Shown piece by piece: positions 1 through 10,621 of a DNA stretch of 64,000 bases; position 1 is the first letter of the stretch; every line of letters starts with the position of its first letter. The notes below the pieces were generated by a model. That model worked only from the letters and a program-made list of their open reading frames with translations. It searched no databases and had not been told where the DNA came from. The position numbers and the translations under genes are program-made. Source of the stretch: Diplonema japonicum (taxonomy: Eukaryota > Euglenozoa > Diplonemea > Diplonemida > Diplonemidae); contig OZ025710.1 in assembly GCA_964019335.1 (NCBI GenBank), positions 124,001-188,000 of the forward strand, written 5' to 3'.

Positions 1-299
1 AGTGTCCTCGTTGTCAAGACTGCGATGAACGACATCAAGATGCCCGCTTCCTTGCAGAACATGTTGGGGACAAGGATCTTGACCAGCATCTTTAGGTCCT
101 CCATGGAGCTGGTACCTATCTTCTTTTTGCCTTTCTCCTTCGATCTTTTTGCGGGGCCGTTCACGAAGCCGAACAGCACGAAGAAGGACCCGATGAAGAG
201 CAGCCCGAAAAGCTTCTGACTTCTTGTAGATGCCTCCCCATCTTTAGCAGGCGACATCAGCTTCACCAAAGCTTTGGTCCATGTTTGTGCTTCCGGCAT
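1..299 (-). CDS. ABCD-type (peroxisomal ALDP/PMP70-like) half ABC transporter, N-terminal fragment
   Basis: The ATG is at 299-297 and the frame stays open for 99 codons until it leaves the window at base 1, so only the N-terminus is present. It has a hydrophobic stretch around residues 33-45 (LFGLLFIGSFFVLFGFV), a basic Lys-rich linker, and then the block LVKILVPNMFCKEAGIL followed by LTTRT. That block matches the start of the transmembrane domain in the ABCD family (known pattern: K-I-L-P, F-CKE-G, then SRT). ABCD half transporters dimerise in the peroxisomal membrane and import fatty acyl-CoAs. The nucleotide-binding domain is beyond the edge, so substrate subtype cannot be judged. Upstream of the ATG is an A-run ending in AG about 4 nt before the start, as in many genes here. 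Confidence 0.72.
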   Translation of the reverse strand, partial: MPEAQTWTKALVKLMSPAKDGEASTRSQKLFGLLFIGSFFVLFGFVNGPAKRSKEKGKKKIGTSSMEDLKMLVKILVPNMFCKEAGILMSFIAVLTTRT

Positions 300-1149
300 T
301 TCTCTTTTTTTTTTAAATGTATAGTATCGTCTCCTTTTTTTTTATATTCGGGTTAACAAGGAAAAATCAGTAACAAGAAAGAATTTCGGGGGGGGTACAC
401 TGAAGAAAAAAAAAGAAAATAAAAAGCGTGGTGGTAAAGAAAAAAAAAAAGAAAAAAGCCCGTGAAAAAGGAAAAAAAAAGGGGGGGAGTGGGAATGGAA
501 AGTTCTGGGAAGAATAATAATAAAAAACACACAAGACAGAAGGAAAAGAAAAAGAAAAAGAAAGGAGGTCCTGTTCAAGCCCATGAGTAAAGAGAAAAAA
601 AAAGGAGGGGGGAATTAAAGAAAAAAAATTAGGAGTGTTAGGTCAATTAAATCAGCTCTTACCAAGCTGGGGAGAGGGCCTTTTTTCTCTTTTTTTTTCT
701 TTGAGGGTGTGTTTGTGTGTGCAAAAAAAAAAAATTGCAAAAAAAAAGGACCTCCCCCAACCTACCTCCCTGTTCCCCCACTCCTTCCCTTTCTCCTCAC
801 TGATCCGAAAAAAAACTAAAAAAAAAAAAGGGCATCTGGAAGGGTATAGTAGTTTTTCCCAATCCTTCCTTCACCCATTTCTCCCCTTTTTTTTTGTTCC
901 AAGGGTTAAACGTACATAAAGGGAGGGGTAGTTATGAAAAAAAAGAAAACACTTTACAAAAAAAAAAAAAATAGAAATAAAAAAAAGTGATCCCCCCTCC
1001 CAATTCATATCCTCCCCGAGGTTTTGGCCGTTCCTTTCCCTTTCTCTTTTTTTTTTTGGTTTTCCTCTTTTTTTCCCCTTTTGTCTTTTTTTTTTTTCTC
1101 TCTCCTCCCGTCCCTCGCCACCAATAATAACATATTATCTCCGCTTTGC
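300..1149. other. Homopolymer-rich spacer, no gene seen
   Basis: This stretch consists mainly of A, T, AG and TC runs with short mixed patches. Open frames on either strand translate to poly-Lys or poly-Phe and carry no recognisable motif. It would hold the 3' UTR of the gene ending at 1150 and the 5' flank of the ABCD gene. Confidence 0.7.
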
Positions 1150-1933
1150 CTATTCGCAGAATGCGAACGGGTAGCTGTGGCCGCCATCGTCGTTCTCCAT
1201 CTCCGGGTCGTAGGTGTCCTATAAAAGAAAAAAATATTTTTTTTTCTCTCCCTCTGTCACTCATACCAGGTAGTTCTTGGACCTGAAGAACTCGTAAGCA
1301 CCCGGAATGTTCTCCTTGACAGGCTGGTAGAAGGGGAGGAAAGACCTCCTGGGCTTCACACCCCACTTTTTCTGGGTGTCCCAATGGCCGAGCTCACCCA
1401 TCTGTATTTTTTTTTTTTTTTTTTTTTTTTTTAAACCATACCTCCTCGTAGAATGAGGCAAAGGGGGAAGGAGTCCCCTTCATGTAGTACCAGGCCGCCT
1501 TCTGGCAGGTGGGGTGGTCCTCACCAAGGGAGCCGATGCAGTGGTTAAGCTGCTGGAGGAGGAAATAGGAGTATTTTGCACGGCAGTATGATACGAGGTA
1601 GCCGTGCTGCTGGAAGTCGGTGAACCCAGGGTTGGTCTCGGGTCTAGGCATGCGGAGTGTTGATGAGTTCACGCAACCTTTGGTCATGGTGACGTTGTCC
1701 AGTGCCCAGCCCGACTTTTCCATGTGGTCGGCGTACTTGGTCTCGTACTTCTCCTTCGCCTTCAGCAGCACCTCCTGCGGACCGTCGGGACCATCTTCCC
1801 CGTACCACTTATCCTCAAACTTCGCAGGGTTGGGTTCAGGTCCGTACGCCGTGTTGTTGATACCAGTGAAGTATGACAGGAAGGTCACCGGCTGCGCCTT
1901 CCCGCAGACCACACTCTCACGCTTCTCACCCAT
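1150..1933 (-). CDS. Small Cys-paired protein, possibly mitochondrial CHCH-like (3 exons)
   Basis: Exons are 1933-1442, 1401-1267 and 1218-1150, all in phase 0, giving 231 residues. The introns start GTATGG and GTATGA and end ATACAG and TTATAG. The first is essentially a poly-A tract; the second mixes A and T. The start at 1933 is chosen because upstream codons only read through an A-run. The protein has a paired-cysteine region around residues 125-155 (YC, then Cys 15 residues on, then Cys 11 further) rich in aromatic and Gln residues, and an acidic tail ending FAFCE. It weakly resembles CHCH-type complex I subunits such as NDUFB7, but the spacing is not CX9C, so I leave the function open. 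Reading intron 2 through would give an early stop at 1261, which is why exon 3 is included. Confidence 0.7.
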
Positions 1934-1963
1934 GTTGGAGTTCTTTTTAGGTCTTTTGCCCTG

Positions 1964-1994
<31 letters not shown>

Positions 1995-2207
1995 CCCCGC
2001 ACGAGAATTTAAAAAAAAAAAGGGAAGAGAAAATCACACTTTTTTCTAACGGGGGGGTGGGGATGGCAAGAAAACAAAAAAAAAACCAAAATATTTTTTT
2101 TTTTCTTTAGGGGGTAGGCTAGGTTAGGGGGGAAAAAATACACTTTTTTCCTTTTTTTTTTTCTTCCTTCCTCCTTCAATCATCTCAAAAAATCCACTAG
2201 AGGGGCC

Positions 2208-3614
2208 TTACGCAGACTCCAATGCCTTCAGGACCTTCCCCACAGTGGGGAGGTGAATGGACGAAATGTTGAGCACTTCAGGAGCGGGTCGGAAGCCGAG
2301 GAGGTAAAGGACCTTCACAGCCTCAGGGTGGGCGGCGATGTTCTTCTGGAAGGCGTTGTTGGTGGTCTTGATAGTACGGAACTTAGGATTGAAGGGGTCA
2401 CCCACAATGTTGCTCACATAGGCTTTGAGGACCTTGACGGAACCAGGGAGGTGGGAGACCTGGTTGACAGCCAGGGTAATGTCCTCATCTGCAAGGGTGA
2501 GGCCTGGCAAGGGCAGTCCTGTTGCAGCAGGCAGTTTTGTATTACTAGGCTGGACCGGAGCTTGTTGCGGTTGCTGCGCAGCGGTATTGAACTTCATGGG
2601 GTCCCAATCATCATCTGCTGCTGTTGCTGTGTTCTTCCCGAAGAATTCTGCCGCAGAGACCTTCTTCACAGGAAGCTCGTCCTTTTCCTGTTCGTTGTCC
2701 TTTTTGTCTTCCGGAAGGGGTTTCCACCCTTTGGCCAACCGCTCCTCCGCGATCTTTGCCTTGACAGCCTCTCTGGCCAGCCTGTCCCTTTCCTTCTCTC
2801 TTTTCTTCTCCTCGTACGCCTCCAATCTCTTCCTCTTCTCGTGCTCCTCCTTCCACTCTTGTTTGTCTTGACCGTCCTTCCTCCTTGATTTCTCGATTGC
2901 CTTTTGGTGCTCGCGATCCTTTGCAAGCCGCTCAGCTTTTTTCACCTCAAGCAATTGTTGCAGCTCCGCTGCTTTCTTCGCCTTCTCGTCAGCCGTCAAA
3001 GGAAGCGTCCACTCTGGAACAAGATATTCCTCAAGAGGTTTGTCCAGGTTAGGGTCGGCACTGTGCTTTTCGATGTATGTGATGGCTGTTTCGGGAGTGG
3101 TGCCGTCGCCGAGGGCGAGGGCCCGAACGGCACGGGGCTCGGGTATGCCCATCTCGAGAAGGGTGGTTAGAGATTCTTTGGGGACCTTTTTCTTTTTGTC
3201 GGCATCCTTTGCTTGGCGGGCCTTTGCCTTCTCTATCATGTCCTTGCTCAGCCCCTCTGCCTCCATGGCGTCTATCAACTCCTCAATGTTCTTCTGTTTC
3301 ACCTTTGCAAGCTCCTTCGCGGCATCGATCGTCTCGCCCCTGCTGAACACGCAGAGTCCTTCATCGCACACCTTCTCGATCTGGTCAATGACCGCAGCAT
3401 CAGTGGCCTGCATCTGGATGGTTGCCTCGTGCCCGTTGACATACAGCTTCATGTCCTCTGTTGTGTATGCCATCCTCGTCACGAAGTTCTGGAATGCCGT
3501 CCCGTTGTGAAACAGGCTCACCCTCCCCTTCGTCCCCTGCCTCTCGGCTATCAAGCGGATCTTGTCCCCATCACAATCCATGAACGACACTTCTGCCTGA
3601 GGTGCTCGTGCCAT
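2208..3614 (-). CDS. UBA- and PUB-domain protein, p97/VCP-cofactor type
   Basis: Single exon, 468 residues. A UBA-like three-helix segment lies at about residues 147-184 (LLEMGIPEPRAVRALAL, the MGI/MGF-type ubiquitin-associated motif). Next comes a long charged Lys/Glu/Arg coiled coil (about 205-310) and a C-terminal PUB/PUG domain at about 395-460 (VSNIVGDPFNPKFRTIK, then AVKVLYLLGF). PUB domains bind the C-terminus of the AAA ATPase p97/Cdc48, and UBA domains bind ubiquitin. The combination suggests an adaptor bringing ubiquitylated clients to p97 in cytosol or ER-associated degradation. There is no UBX domain. The first 90 residues (KGRVSLFHNGTAFQNFV) look like a compact beta domain I cannot name. 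The ATG is 5 nt after an AG that ends an A-rich run. Confidence 0.82.
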   Translation of the reverse strand: MARAPQAEVSFMDCDGDKIRLIAERQGTKGRVSLFHNGTAFQNFVTRMAYTTEDMKLYVNGHEATIQMQATDAAVIDQIEKVCDEGLCVFSRGETIDAAKELAKVKQKNIEELIDAMEAEGLSKDMIEKAKARQAKDADKKKKVPKESLTTLLEMGIPEPRAVRALALGDGTTPETAITYIEKHSADPNLDKPLEEYLVPEWTLPLTADEKAKKAAELQQLLEVKKAERLAKDREHQKAIEKSRRKDGQDKQEWKEEHEKRKRLEAYEEKKREKERDRLAREAVKAKIAEERLAKGWKPLPEDKKDNEQEKDELPVKKVSAAEFFGKNTATAADDDWDPMKFNTAAQQPQQAPVQPSNTKLPAATGLPLPGLTLADEDITLAVNQVSHLPGSVKVLKAYVSNIVGDPFNPKFRTIKTTNNAFQKNIAAHPEAVKVLYLLGFRPAPEVLNISSIHLPTVGKVLKALESA

Positions 3615-3827
3615 TTTGTCTTCCTTTTTTATTTTATTTTTTTAATTTTTTTTTTTGAGTGTACCCTGTGTATAGTATGAAGAAGAAAAAAAAGAAAACA
3701 AGGTGAGAAAATGCACACGAAACAAAAAGTACGTCGAGGTCGAGGGAAGCTTGTTGTAAAACAAGGCTAAAAAAAACTTTCCCCTCCTTTTTTTTTCTTT
3801 CCCCCCCCCCCTTTTTTTTTTGTCTTT

Positions 3828-6800
3828 TCAAAACAGATTCACAACGATCTTCCCGATCCCCGTGCTGTCGAGGACGGTCTTCATGATCTTCCCCACGCCT
3901 CCCTTCATGATAGTCTTGGTGATGGGCCCCAACTGCGACAGGAAAATAATCTTGATGGGCTCGTTGAGAAAGATATCCTGCCAGTAAGTCCACAATGCAC
4001 CGTTGAAGACAGGGCTGCTCGACGAGGTGTTCTCGACCAGAAACACAATAGAGAAGAACACGGTGAGAATCTGTATCACTATCGCAAGTACGTATCCAAT
4101 ATACCTGCAGTAAGTAGGAAGCCGTGGGGGGAACAACGGACCTCGAAGCATTGTCCTGAGAAAGAAGACCGCAGCAAGGCCCAGAACTCCAACGGTCCCT
4201 GTAAGGACCCACACAGTAAGGTTGCTAACCGCCTTGCCTTCCCAATCAATCTGGCCAAGAATGGTGTAAACTATACAAGCAAACATAACATAGTAGACCA
4301 TCATCCCAAAGAACGGCATGTCCATCACATAATCGAAAATTATGTAGCAAGGGAACAATGCCCACGCCACCAAGAACACAGCCCCAAGGACGATCACTTT
4401 CAAAGGGGGTTCAACGATGAGGTACAACAGCAACACGAACAGACCCACCGTCAGCATTGTCATCCCTACAGAGTGCACGGCTCGATGCTTCTTCCCAAAC
4501 ACGGCCATGAGAACGATTACGCATTCAGTGTAAAGCAACAAAACACCAACAGTAACCTCTGCAATAAGCAGAAATATGGTGCCGATGGACAACACGCTTG
4601 ATAGTAGAATCTTCCCGAAAGATGTGAAGAATGAAATGGTTGTGAACAACGATGCTGAGACCATGTAGAGAGCCCAACCAACAGCGCCTTGCTTCGATAA
4701 GACAGCGACAATAATGTGAATCCCAATTACGAGTACTATGTTCTTGATGTATGTGGCCGGGTTCTCCTTGATCTTCTCCAGGAGGGTTTGGTCCTTGTTG
4801 TTCTCAGAACCACCGTCGTGGGGAATAGATCTCTTTGATTTTGTTTCGTCTACAGTCGTCTCGTAGGTAGTGAAGGATCTCGAGGTATGTTGAGGATGGA
4901 TGCCAGCTGCCCATGACGCGCGTCTTGCGTCGGCTTGGTGCACTCTTGAGTTTTTGTTAGCATTTGTACTGTCGACGGGTAAGGCTCTCAGCGGTTCATT
5001 GTACAGAGTGTATTCCATTGCTACCAATGCCCTCGCCACCTCTTTGAACGGGATGTTTTTACGGTGGTTCGGGTGCAGCTCCAAATCGTACCATGTCCGT
5101 TCGTACCCTGTAATGCTCAGACCGTTGTCGATTAGGTTCATGCGTAGCGCGATGAGGCTGATGCTCAACGTCCCGATTTCTTCAATCCGCAAGCCGTTTT
5201 CAAAGAACGTAATGCTGAGCTTCTCATCCTCGTCTCGAACCGGGAACAGAATAGTGTTGGTGTGGCTCCATTTCGGGTGGATGGAGTTCCATATCGTGGA
5301 GGACACAAACCGTTTGTTTTCCCAATCAATCGAATAGAAAATGTCAGGCAACGAGTTGTGATCGAGCTGCGGGAAATTCAATGCTTCCGGAATGTACACC
5401 GACAGTTCCCCAATGATGGGGGCCATTGGGTTCTGGTCGATTTTGAATTCAGAGAACTTCGCTTCCAGTGCATTGCTTCGTTGAAACAGCAGTCTGATGA
5501 CAACTGTTGTAGGGGACATTATCAGTGAGGCGGTGATCGCGGTTGTGATTAGTTTCAAAGGTGTCGAAGAATTGTCGTTTCCGAAGAACAAAATAGCGAT
5601 GAACACGGAACTGGACATAAACGTTGTCAGAACCACAACCCTCTGCGTCCTTGTGTAGCTTGAATGCGGCTCTCTGAACAACACGGTGAACCAGGTGTGG
5701 TGTTTCATCTCTGTGAAAATCTCGCGGGTTTTTTGTTTTGTTTTCCACCAGCACGACGTTTCAGCCGTGCAACTTTCCTCTCCCCCCACCTGTATCCTCG
5801 ACATTTCTTGCGGGTCCTCTGTTGTCAACCTTCTTATCGACAGTTTCGGTACAAACACACTCGACGTTGGTGAATTCCCTAGCCCCGCTTGCAATTGCTT
5901 CACCGCTGCTGATTTCTTTCTCGCATTCCTTGGCGACCACAAGGGTCTCCCTAGATTTTCGTCTTGATGCTCTTCCTTTGAATCCAAATAAGCACACACC
6001 ACTAGCACAATGCACATCACGCCGTAGACTATACCGTACGCTACAAGGACACGGATCCCTGTCTCATCGAGATTCTCGAAAGCATGCACCCACGTCCCCG
6101 GGCTGAACTGCTCCGTGTTGATCGTCGGGATGACCTCGGTGTATATGAAGGCCGCAATTTCACCTGCTTTGTTCGTCACCACCGTGAAAACGTCGTTCTT
6201 TTGCTTTGTGATGGTGAGCCGCAGTTGGTTGAACCCGCCAGTGAAGGCGGTTGCTCCAGTTGGGATATGGAACCAGTATGAGTAAACACCTGGAGTGTAC
6301 TGAAAATCGCTGTACTGGCCTGTCAAATGAACCCAATTCATAGTGTCGTTCGCCAAGTCCAACCGCCACCTGACAGGGTTGCGGAAGACCATCTCCGTGC
6401 GTGCCGCGAAGCCGTACGAGGAAATCCCGTCCATGTGGGAGTGGAACGTAAAAATCAAAGCTTGCTGGTTGTAATCAACCCAAGCAGTTGTAACATCACC
6501 GTCCGAGACAGCAGAGCTGGTTTGCGCAGGAAGAGACGACCCCCCAGGGTTGGACACGGTATACATGGTAGGGGGTATTTCCGTACCTGTTTTGTCTTTC
6601 ATGTAAAATTCAGACAACTGCGTTGCCTTGATGTGCTGGTTGTGCACGGAGAGCACCTTGGCCCTCCACCCGCTTCCGCGCCCATCGGTGAGCTTTTTAC
6701 AGTATTCCGTGAGGTTCTGCCCGCCGTCCCCGTTGTCGATTATTTCCCATTTCATGGTGGCGGGGTTTCTCCACTTCACCTGATGCCTTGTGATGGAAAC

Positions 6801-9800
6801 GGAGCTTTTACCGTTTCGCTGCTGCTCGCATTCAGCGACGGTTGGGTACCGTGTTTGGTTGAGATCGACGCTGAGGCTTGCGGTGACGTCGAACGGGACA
6901 CTGGGAGGGGTATCAGACGCATCGCGGACCTGTGTATTGACGACAGATGAAGTGAGGTTTGGTTCATTGAAGAGAGTCGGATCGGCTTTGGTCACAGAGC
7001 ATCCGTATGGGACGGCGTTCCCTAGTGGTGAAACGGTCACGCCTAGGCTTGTCACAGGTGCGTTGGGTTGTATGGCTTTCCCCGTCACTCGGAACCCCCG
7101 CTCAGCGTGATCGAAGGAGCCTTTCTGTTTCATCTTTGTCAAAACGGTGTCGGCTGCGTCCTTCAACGCACCCGACACAATCTTTTCCGTGCCTGCAAAA
7201 TTCTTATCGGCGAGGCTAGCCACTCCAATATTGTCGACCGCTGATAAAATCTCGTTGATCTTGTGTATCCCCACACGCGATTGATCCCCTAAACCCGACT
7301 CTACGCTTATTTTCTTTAGCAGCGTGCTCGCCGTTGTAATCCCTGTGTCCTGCGCCGTCGACGAGACACGTTCGTAATTGAAGGAATATTTTTTCAACGT
7401 CTCCGAGGCCGCCGACACCGTCGCGTCTTCAATGGCTGCCATGGAGGAGACGATGTCGTGTGTGATGGCTGCGGCGGAGGTTGTGGACCGCACCTCGGTA
7501 TTGTGAAATGTCTCGTTAGATGCAACAGATTCATTTTGAAGGACCAGGAATAACCTGCGAGACGGCGCCGCATGCGCGGCGTGTGCCTCGTCTACAACGT
7601 CCACAAGATTGTCGACCACGCCGAGAGACTCCTCCACGACTTCGGTGTCGTCGGTTGTAGTCTTGTCCCCTATTTTGTTCTCAACCTCTTGTATCAAATT
7701 CTCTATGACACTTGTCAGCCGCTGCGTGCTGTCTTGCACTCCAAAGCCCGACACTGTGATGTTCACCGCCTCCCTTGCAAACCATTCGCTCACTTTTTTC
7801 CCGTCGTACAGATGAACCCTACCTTCTATGTGGCTCATTCCGCTGGGCAGCATAATCGTTTCCCCTGTGTTTGCCAGCGACACACCTTTCAAAAGCATTC
7901 TGTTTCCATTCGGAAGCCTCGCTGCAAAGGAGTAATAAACAAGCTCTCCGGTGGTGTCGTGCAAGGACCAGTCGTCGAAGGAAAACGAAACGGGCTGCCC
8001 GATGGCAGGGGGTGTTGATGCGGTTCTCACCGTCAACGTCCCGGTTTGTATTTGTCGGAAAGAGATCTTCGGGATGAGCGTCGCTTGCGTCACGCTGAGC
8101 CCGTTCAAAAACACGCAAAGAAACGCCTTCTGCTCCCCGAAGGTCCACCAAGGTAAAGTTGTGTTGTACACCAAGCGTTGATTGTAGATAACATCGGTTA
8201 AAGTAAAGGGCACCGCACCATCCCAGGCACAGTTCTCATCACGGCCTAGCGACGTCACTAAATGAGACACGACCACCGGTGTGAAGGGACCTCCATCTAC
8301 AGTGAGCTTTATCCGTGAGTCTCTCCACATGGGAACTTCACACCCTTGCTGCAAGCCACATAACCGAATCCCATTGATAAGCACCCTGCTGATAAAAACC
8401 GAGTTGGGAAGAGAATTCTCCATGGGCGCCGTTTCATGTTGGTAGTACGGAGCGGAGTACAACGGGGGCACGGATGGGGGGTCGGGGACTGTCTGCCCGC
8501 AAAAGAGTTCTGGATCGGGGCATTCGATGTCCCCATACAGGCCTGAGACATCTTCAGGTGAGAACGTGAAGAATTCCCCGGGTTTTCGGGTGTTTTTCGG
8601 GCCGATTTTCTCACCTTTTCGGTTGCATGTAACAGTCGATGATCCCATCGTGATCTCAATAGCTTGCGATCCGAAGATTGTCGTGAAGCACATGGACGGG
8701 AGGCAGTGCGGTGATACTTGATCGGTATCGACCCACTGCTGCTTCAAACTCCCAAGAAAGCACCGGCTGTCCTTCGAAAACTCGTTGAACTCTGTGCATT
8801 TCCCCTCCCAACAGTCGGGGGGCGCCGAGGGGACTTCTTGTCTCGTGGAGATGCACGAGAAATCCCGTTCCGCGATCCACGAGAAACAGTAATCTTGCAT
8901 GACATCGCAGCCACCATGCGCCCTTGCTGCCTCCGCTGAGGAGAAGCTTGCATTGTCACCCTTGTAGGACCTTCTATCTATGTACTCCAAGGGTATCAGA
9001 AACCCGAAATTTTCAGTTTGCTTGTGCTCTCCGGAGCATTTCACGAGTTTTTCTGGCGACGTGAAGTCCGAACACTTCGCCAGGCATTCGGAACCTCCAG
9101 ACCGGCACGCTCCCCCGAGCAACGCTGTTTTTTTATACTGCAGGAGACAGGAATATTCGGTGTTGGTGTGCCACATGGCACAGGATTCCCTTAAAAACGA
9201 ACACCCAGCTTGCCTGCCGTACTTGGTGGATTGCCCCGGTTTTGCAATGTGGTAGAAACCGGTGTCATGCAGCATCGCAAGGGTGAAGGGTGACACAACC
9301 GCGTCTTGAGGAAGGAGCGACGACATGATGTCTCCCCGTGAGATTCGATTTTCCCAGTGCACGGCGTAGTAGGCCGGCGGGACACGGTTAAAGGTGTGGT
9401 CTTCTATTTCCATTCCGAGGGAGTCGGAGCAGTTGTAGAAGTCTTTTACGGTTTCTAGGATTGTCGGTGTGGTGATGAAGGTTTGTTTATCGGGGATGGT
9501 TGAGGATCCTTCCGTGGCAAAGTTGACGGCCTCCGATTTGGTGGGTCGGTCGCGGGTGGTGACAACATCAGAGTACATTAACTTCTCGCTTTGCGTACGA
9601 TTCGAATCAGTGCTGGAAAACCATTTGTTCAAAAACGTTGGTAGCAACCCGATACCAGCGTTGCTTCGGAACAAAGGCGGGTACAGCCCCAGCACGTGGA
9701 ACAACTCATGAAGGAGGACTTGGGTTGTGTACCCTTTTGAGATCGTGTTGATTTTACCAGGATTGAAGTTGATGATGCCCGTGGTGGGCCGATGGGTCAC

Positions 9801-10406
9801 CGGGGCAAAATAACACGGCCATGAAACCGCGTGTGTAGAATTTCGAAGACCGTCCGGCATAGGGGTTGCCGTGATGTAAAGGAAGAAATCGTATTTCGAC
9901 AACACACTTTCCTCCGCCATTGGAAATAGAAACGGCGTTCCTCGGTTTTTAACAGAGCAGTCGATGGTTTGTGTGATGCCTTTTGGGTAGGATACCCCAC
10001 TCGCTCCTTCCTCGTCTGTTCTGCATGGTTCGAGGTAGCCCTCGGCTATGATGACTGCTTCTTCTACAGAATTGTGCAAGGATTGGATCTGATCGGTATT
10101 TAGAACATCGGTTTCTTGGCAGGTTACTGTTTCCAGCCCGTTTATGGCGGTCAATCGTTGTCCCGATGAGCTGCATGTGTGGATCGGGCCGGTTTCCATG
10201 TTGGCCTTGATTTTTAAAGGCCGCCGTGTTTCGATTCTTGTTGAACTTGGGTTGATGAATTCTGTGGTTCTCCCCTCGATTTGGTCTTTGTTCAGCCAAA
10301 ACAGTTCCTCAACCCCACCCACGCTTTCGTGAAGTTCGTTGTCACCCTGGCATCTCCCTTCTTTTGATACCGCCGACCAGATTAGTATCAACAGGGCACT
10401 ATTCAT
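3828..10406 (-). CDS. Giant membrane protein: leishmanolysin-like M8 peptidase fused to polycystin-1-like channel-type region
   Basis: Single uninterrupted exon, 2192 residues. The N-terminus begins with a short hydrophobic signal (MNSALLILIWSAVS). A metzincin site HELFHVLG lies at 233-240, the third zinc-ligand His in YAVHWE at about 350, and a Met-turn candidate DIMSS at about 361, followed by FTLAMLHDTGFY. This is the order seen in M8/gp63 peptidases. Cys-rich segments follow (about 400-680), then a long Ser/Thr-rich ectodomain (about 780-1440) that may correspond to a REJ-like region. A first membrane helix is at about 1450-1475. The WFTVLFREP motif and TRTQRV precede helix two (about 1588-1608), as in polycystin-1. 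A C2-like beta domain sits in the loop (about 1660-1775), and a cluster of helices runs from about 1883 to the end. No clear GPS cleavage site or polycystin pore motif was seen. Likely a plasma or flagellar membrane receptor, which is inference. Confidence 0.8.
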   Translation of the reverse strand: MNSALLILIWSAVSKEGRCQGDNELHESVGGVEELFWLNKDQIEGRTTEFINPSSTRIETRRPLKIKANMETGPIHTCSSSGQRLTAINGLETVTCQETDVLNTDQIQSLHNSVEEAVIIAEGYLEPCRTDEEGASGVSYPKGITQTIDCSVKNRGTPFLFPMAEESVLSKYDFFLYITATPMPDGLRNSTHAVSWPCYFAPVTHRPTTGIINFNPGKINTISKGYTTQVLLHELFHVLGLYPPLFRSNAGIGLLPTFLNKWFSSTDSNRTQSEKLMYSDVVTTRDRPTKSEAVNFATEGSSTIPDKQTFITTPTILETVKDFYNCSDSLGMEIEDHTFNRVPPAYYAVHWENRISRGDIMSSLLPQDAVVSPFTLAMLHDTGFYHIAKPGQSTKYGRQAGCSFLRESCAMWHTNTEYSCLLQYKKTALLGGACRSGGSECLAKCSDFTSPEKLVKCSGEHKQTENFGFLIPLEYIDRRSYKGDNASFSSAEAARAHGGCDVMQDYCFSWIAERDFSCISTRQEVPSAPPDCWEGKCTEFNEFSKDSRCFLGSLKQQWVDTDQVSPHCLPSMCFTTIFGSQAIEITMGSSTVTCNRKGEKIGPKNTRKPGEFFTFSPEDVSGLYGDIECPDPELFCGQTVPDPPSVPPLYSAPYYQHETAPMENSLPNSVFISRVLINGIRLCGLQQGCEVPMWRDSRIKLTVDGGPFTPVVVSHLVTSLGRDENCAWDGAVPFTLTDVIYNQRLVYNTTLPWWTFGEQKAFLCVFLNGLSVTQATLIPKISFRQIQTGTLTVRTASTPPAIGQPVSFSFDDWSLHDTTGELVYYSFAARLPNGNRMLLKGVSLANTGETIMLPSGMSHIEGRVHLYDGKKVSEWFAREAVNITVSGFGVQDSTQRLTSVIENLIQEVENKIGDKTTTDDTEVVEESLGVVDNLVDVVDEAHAAHAAPSRRLFLVLQNESVASNETFHNTEVRSTTSAAAITHDIVSSMAAIEDATVSAASETLKKYSFNYERVSSTAQDTGITTASTLLKKISVESGLGDQSRVGIHKINEILSAVDNIGVASLADKNFAGTEKIVSGALKDAADTVLTKMKQKGSFDHAERGFRVTGKAIQPNAPVTSLGVTVSPLGNAVPYGCSVTKADPTLFNEPNLTSSVVNTQVRDASDTPPSVPFDVTASLSVDLNQTRYPTVAECEQQRNGKSSVSITRHQVKWRNPATMKWEIIDNGDGGQNLTEYCKKLTDGRGSGWRAKVLSVHNQHIKATQLSEFYMKDKTGTEIPPTMYTVSNPGGSSLPAQTSSAVSDGDVTTAWVDYNQQALIFTFHSHMDGISSYGFAARTEMVFRNPVRWRLDLANDTMNWVHLTGQYSDFQYTPGVYSYWFHIPTGATAFTGGFNQLRLTITKQKNDVFTVVTNKAGEIAAFIYTEVIPTINTEQFSPGTWVHAFENLDETGIRVLVAYGIVYGVMCIVLVVCAYLDSKEEHQDENLGRPLWSPRNARKKSAAVKQLQAGLGNSPTSSVFVPKLSIRRLTTEDPQEMSRIQVGGEESCTAETSCWWKTKQKTREIFTEMKHHTWFTVLFREPHSSYTRTQRVVVLTTFMSSSVFIAILFFGNDNSSTPLKLITTAITASLIMSPTTVVIRLLFQRSNALEAKFSEFKIDQNPMAPIIGELSVYIPEALNFPQLDHNSLPDIFYSIDWENKRFVSSTIWNSIHPKWSHTNTILFPVRDEDEKLSITFFENGLRIEEIGTLSISLIALRMNLIDNGLSITGYERTWYDLELHPNHRKNIPFKEVARALVAMEYTLYNEPLRALPVDSTNANKNSRVHQADARRASWAAGIHPQHTSRSFTTYETTVDETKSKRSIPHDGGSENNKDQTLLEKIKENPATYIKNIVLVIGIHIIVAVLSKQGAVGWALYMVSASLFTTISFFTSFGKILLSSVLSIGTIFLLIAEVTVGVLLLYTECVIVLMAVFGKKHRAVHSVGMTMLTVGLFVLLLYLIVEPPLKVIVLGAVFLVAWALFPCYIIFDYVMDMPFFGMMVYYVMFACIVYTILGQIDWEGKAVSNLTVWVLTGTVGVLGLAAVFFLRTMLRGPLFPPRLPTYCRYIGYVLAIVIQILTVFFSIVFLVENTSSSSPVFNGALWTYWQDIFLNEPIKIIFLSQLGPITKTIMKGGVGKIMKTVLDSTGIGKIVVNLF

Positions 10407-10621
10407 TTTTACATTCTGATACGGGGGGTTGGATGGGGGGGGAGAAAAAAATCAAAAAATAAAAAACTTGACTGGGCTTCAAAAAAGAAAAAAAAGAAAT
10501 CAAAAAAAAAAAAAGGGTGGGGAAAAGAGGAAGAGAAAGAAAAAAAAGAGTCATGATGCTACTTCTCCCCTTTTTTTTTTCCCCCTACCTTCGCCTTTTT
10601 CCTTACCCTCAACTTGCATGC

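Noticed and set aside
932..1384. Minus-strand ORF of 150 codons overlapping the small Cys-paired gene
   Set aside because: It is the wrong frame of exons 2 and 3 plus a read through Lys/Arg-coding homopolymers.
6327..6950. Plus-strand ORF of 207 codons
   Set aside because: It lies opposite the polycystin-like gene and has no recognisable motif; the antisense frame of a GC-balanced gene often stays open.
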